The notes under the pieces were generated by a model. It was not told where the DNA came from. It ran no database searches and saw only the letters and a list, made by a program, of their open reading frames with translations. From positions 2,382,818 through 2,446,817 of the forward strand of contig OY969915.1 in NCBI GenBank assembly GCA_963704545.1: 64,000 bases of DNA, given 5' to 3'. This stretch comes from VRUE01 sp963704545. GTDB lineage: Bacteria; Actinomycetota; Thermoleophilia; Solirubrobacterales; 70-9. Below, one piece after another: positions 63,809 through 64,000 of this stretch. The first letter of the stretch is position 1. Every line of letters starts with the position of its first letter. A program made the position numbers and the translations under genes.

Positions 63809-64000
63809 GTGAGCAAGCCGATTCTCGCCGTCGATGTCGATGGGGTGATCTCCCTGTTCGGGTTCGAGGAGGCGCCGGATCGGGGGACTGCCAAGTTCGA
63901 GCTGGTGGACGGGATGGTCCATTGCATCTCCCTTGTCGCCGGCGATCGGCTGCTGCGGCTTAGCGAGCAGTTCGAGTTGGTCTGGGCCACCGGCTGGGAG
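63809..64000 (+). CDS. HAD-like domain protein, N-terminal part (cut by window edge)
   Basis: 64 residues visible from GTG 63809: MSKPILAVDVDGVISLFGFEE and later FELVWATGWE. DVDGVIS has the DxD spacing of a HAD phosphatase/nucleotidase motif I, and VWATGWE corresponds to motif II. It is open at the right edge. Confidence 0.7.
   Translation, partial: MSKPILAVDVDGVISLFGFEEAPDRGTAKFELVDGMVHCISLVAGDRLLRLSEQFELVWATGWE

Overview
This 64 kb window is a high-GC bacterial chromosome segment. Coding third positions are near-saturated with G/C, GTG and TTG starts are common, and zinc-type S4, S14 and L36 are present. A SigB/F-like sigma factor lies beside an RsbW-like kinase and a SpoIIE-type phosphatase. 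Together these suggest an actinobacterium, most plausibly of the Thermoleophilia/Solirubrobacterales type; that placement is inference.

Layout. 1-2.2 kb: a PlsC acyltransferase (open at the left edge) and glycerol kinase. 2.4-7 kb: a holin-like small protein, an amidase, a glycosyltransferase, then a biotinyl carrier, a ScpB-like crotonase and a DNA glycosylase. 7-18 kb: a GH3 protein, biotin genes bioB-bioF-bioD, yaaA, a frameshifted marR with its MFS pump, a desaturase/reductase pair and bioA. 18-26 kb: NUDIX, LemA, rubredoxin, GMC oxidoreductase, superoxide dismutase and a general-stress sigma module. 26-39 kb: a glycoside hydrolase, a RelA/SpoT-domain protein, tRNA-Pro, a DsbA-like protein, acyl-CoA synthetase, patatin, PBP4, SurE, LigA and TruA. 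39-62 kb (minus strand): one long array, fusA-tuf, S10 operon, spc operon, secY-adk-map, a penicillin-acylase gene where infA would be expected, then rpmJ-rpsM-rpsK-rpsD-rpoA-rplQ. 62-64 kb (plus strand): a membrane ORF, rpsL, rpsG and the start of a HAD-like gene. The str operon is therefore split into divergent halves.

The most unusual layer is a dense set of long hairpin repeats. I recognise six families (A-F, 17 copies) plus three singletons. Each family has a conserved central segment inside inverted-repeat arms that differ strongly between copies yet stay self-complementary, a covariation pattern. Most lie between genes or at 3' ends, but several lie inside reading frames. Family B (88-90 bp) supplies in-frame tails to ribosomal proteins S5 and L5, and a shorter relative sits in the S17 N-terminal extension. 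A 26-bp-arm palindrome is inserted in frame in bioD, and a family C element encodes the end of the GMC oxidoreductase. Family F sits between rplF and rplR and would pair with the rplR ribosome-binding site. This resembles in principle the in-frame palindromic elements known from Rickettsia, but sequence relationship is not claimed.

Two genes (marR and the SpoIIE phosphatase) are each broken at a run of exactly seven G, and one extra G would restore either. This points to homopolymer error or slippage. No rRNA, CRISPR array or transposase gene was seen.
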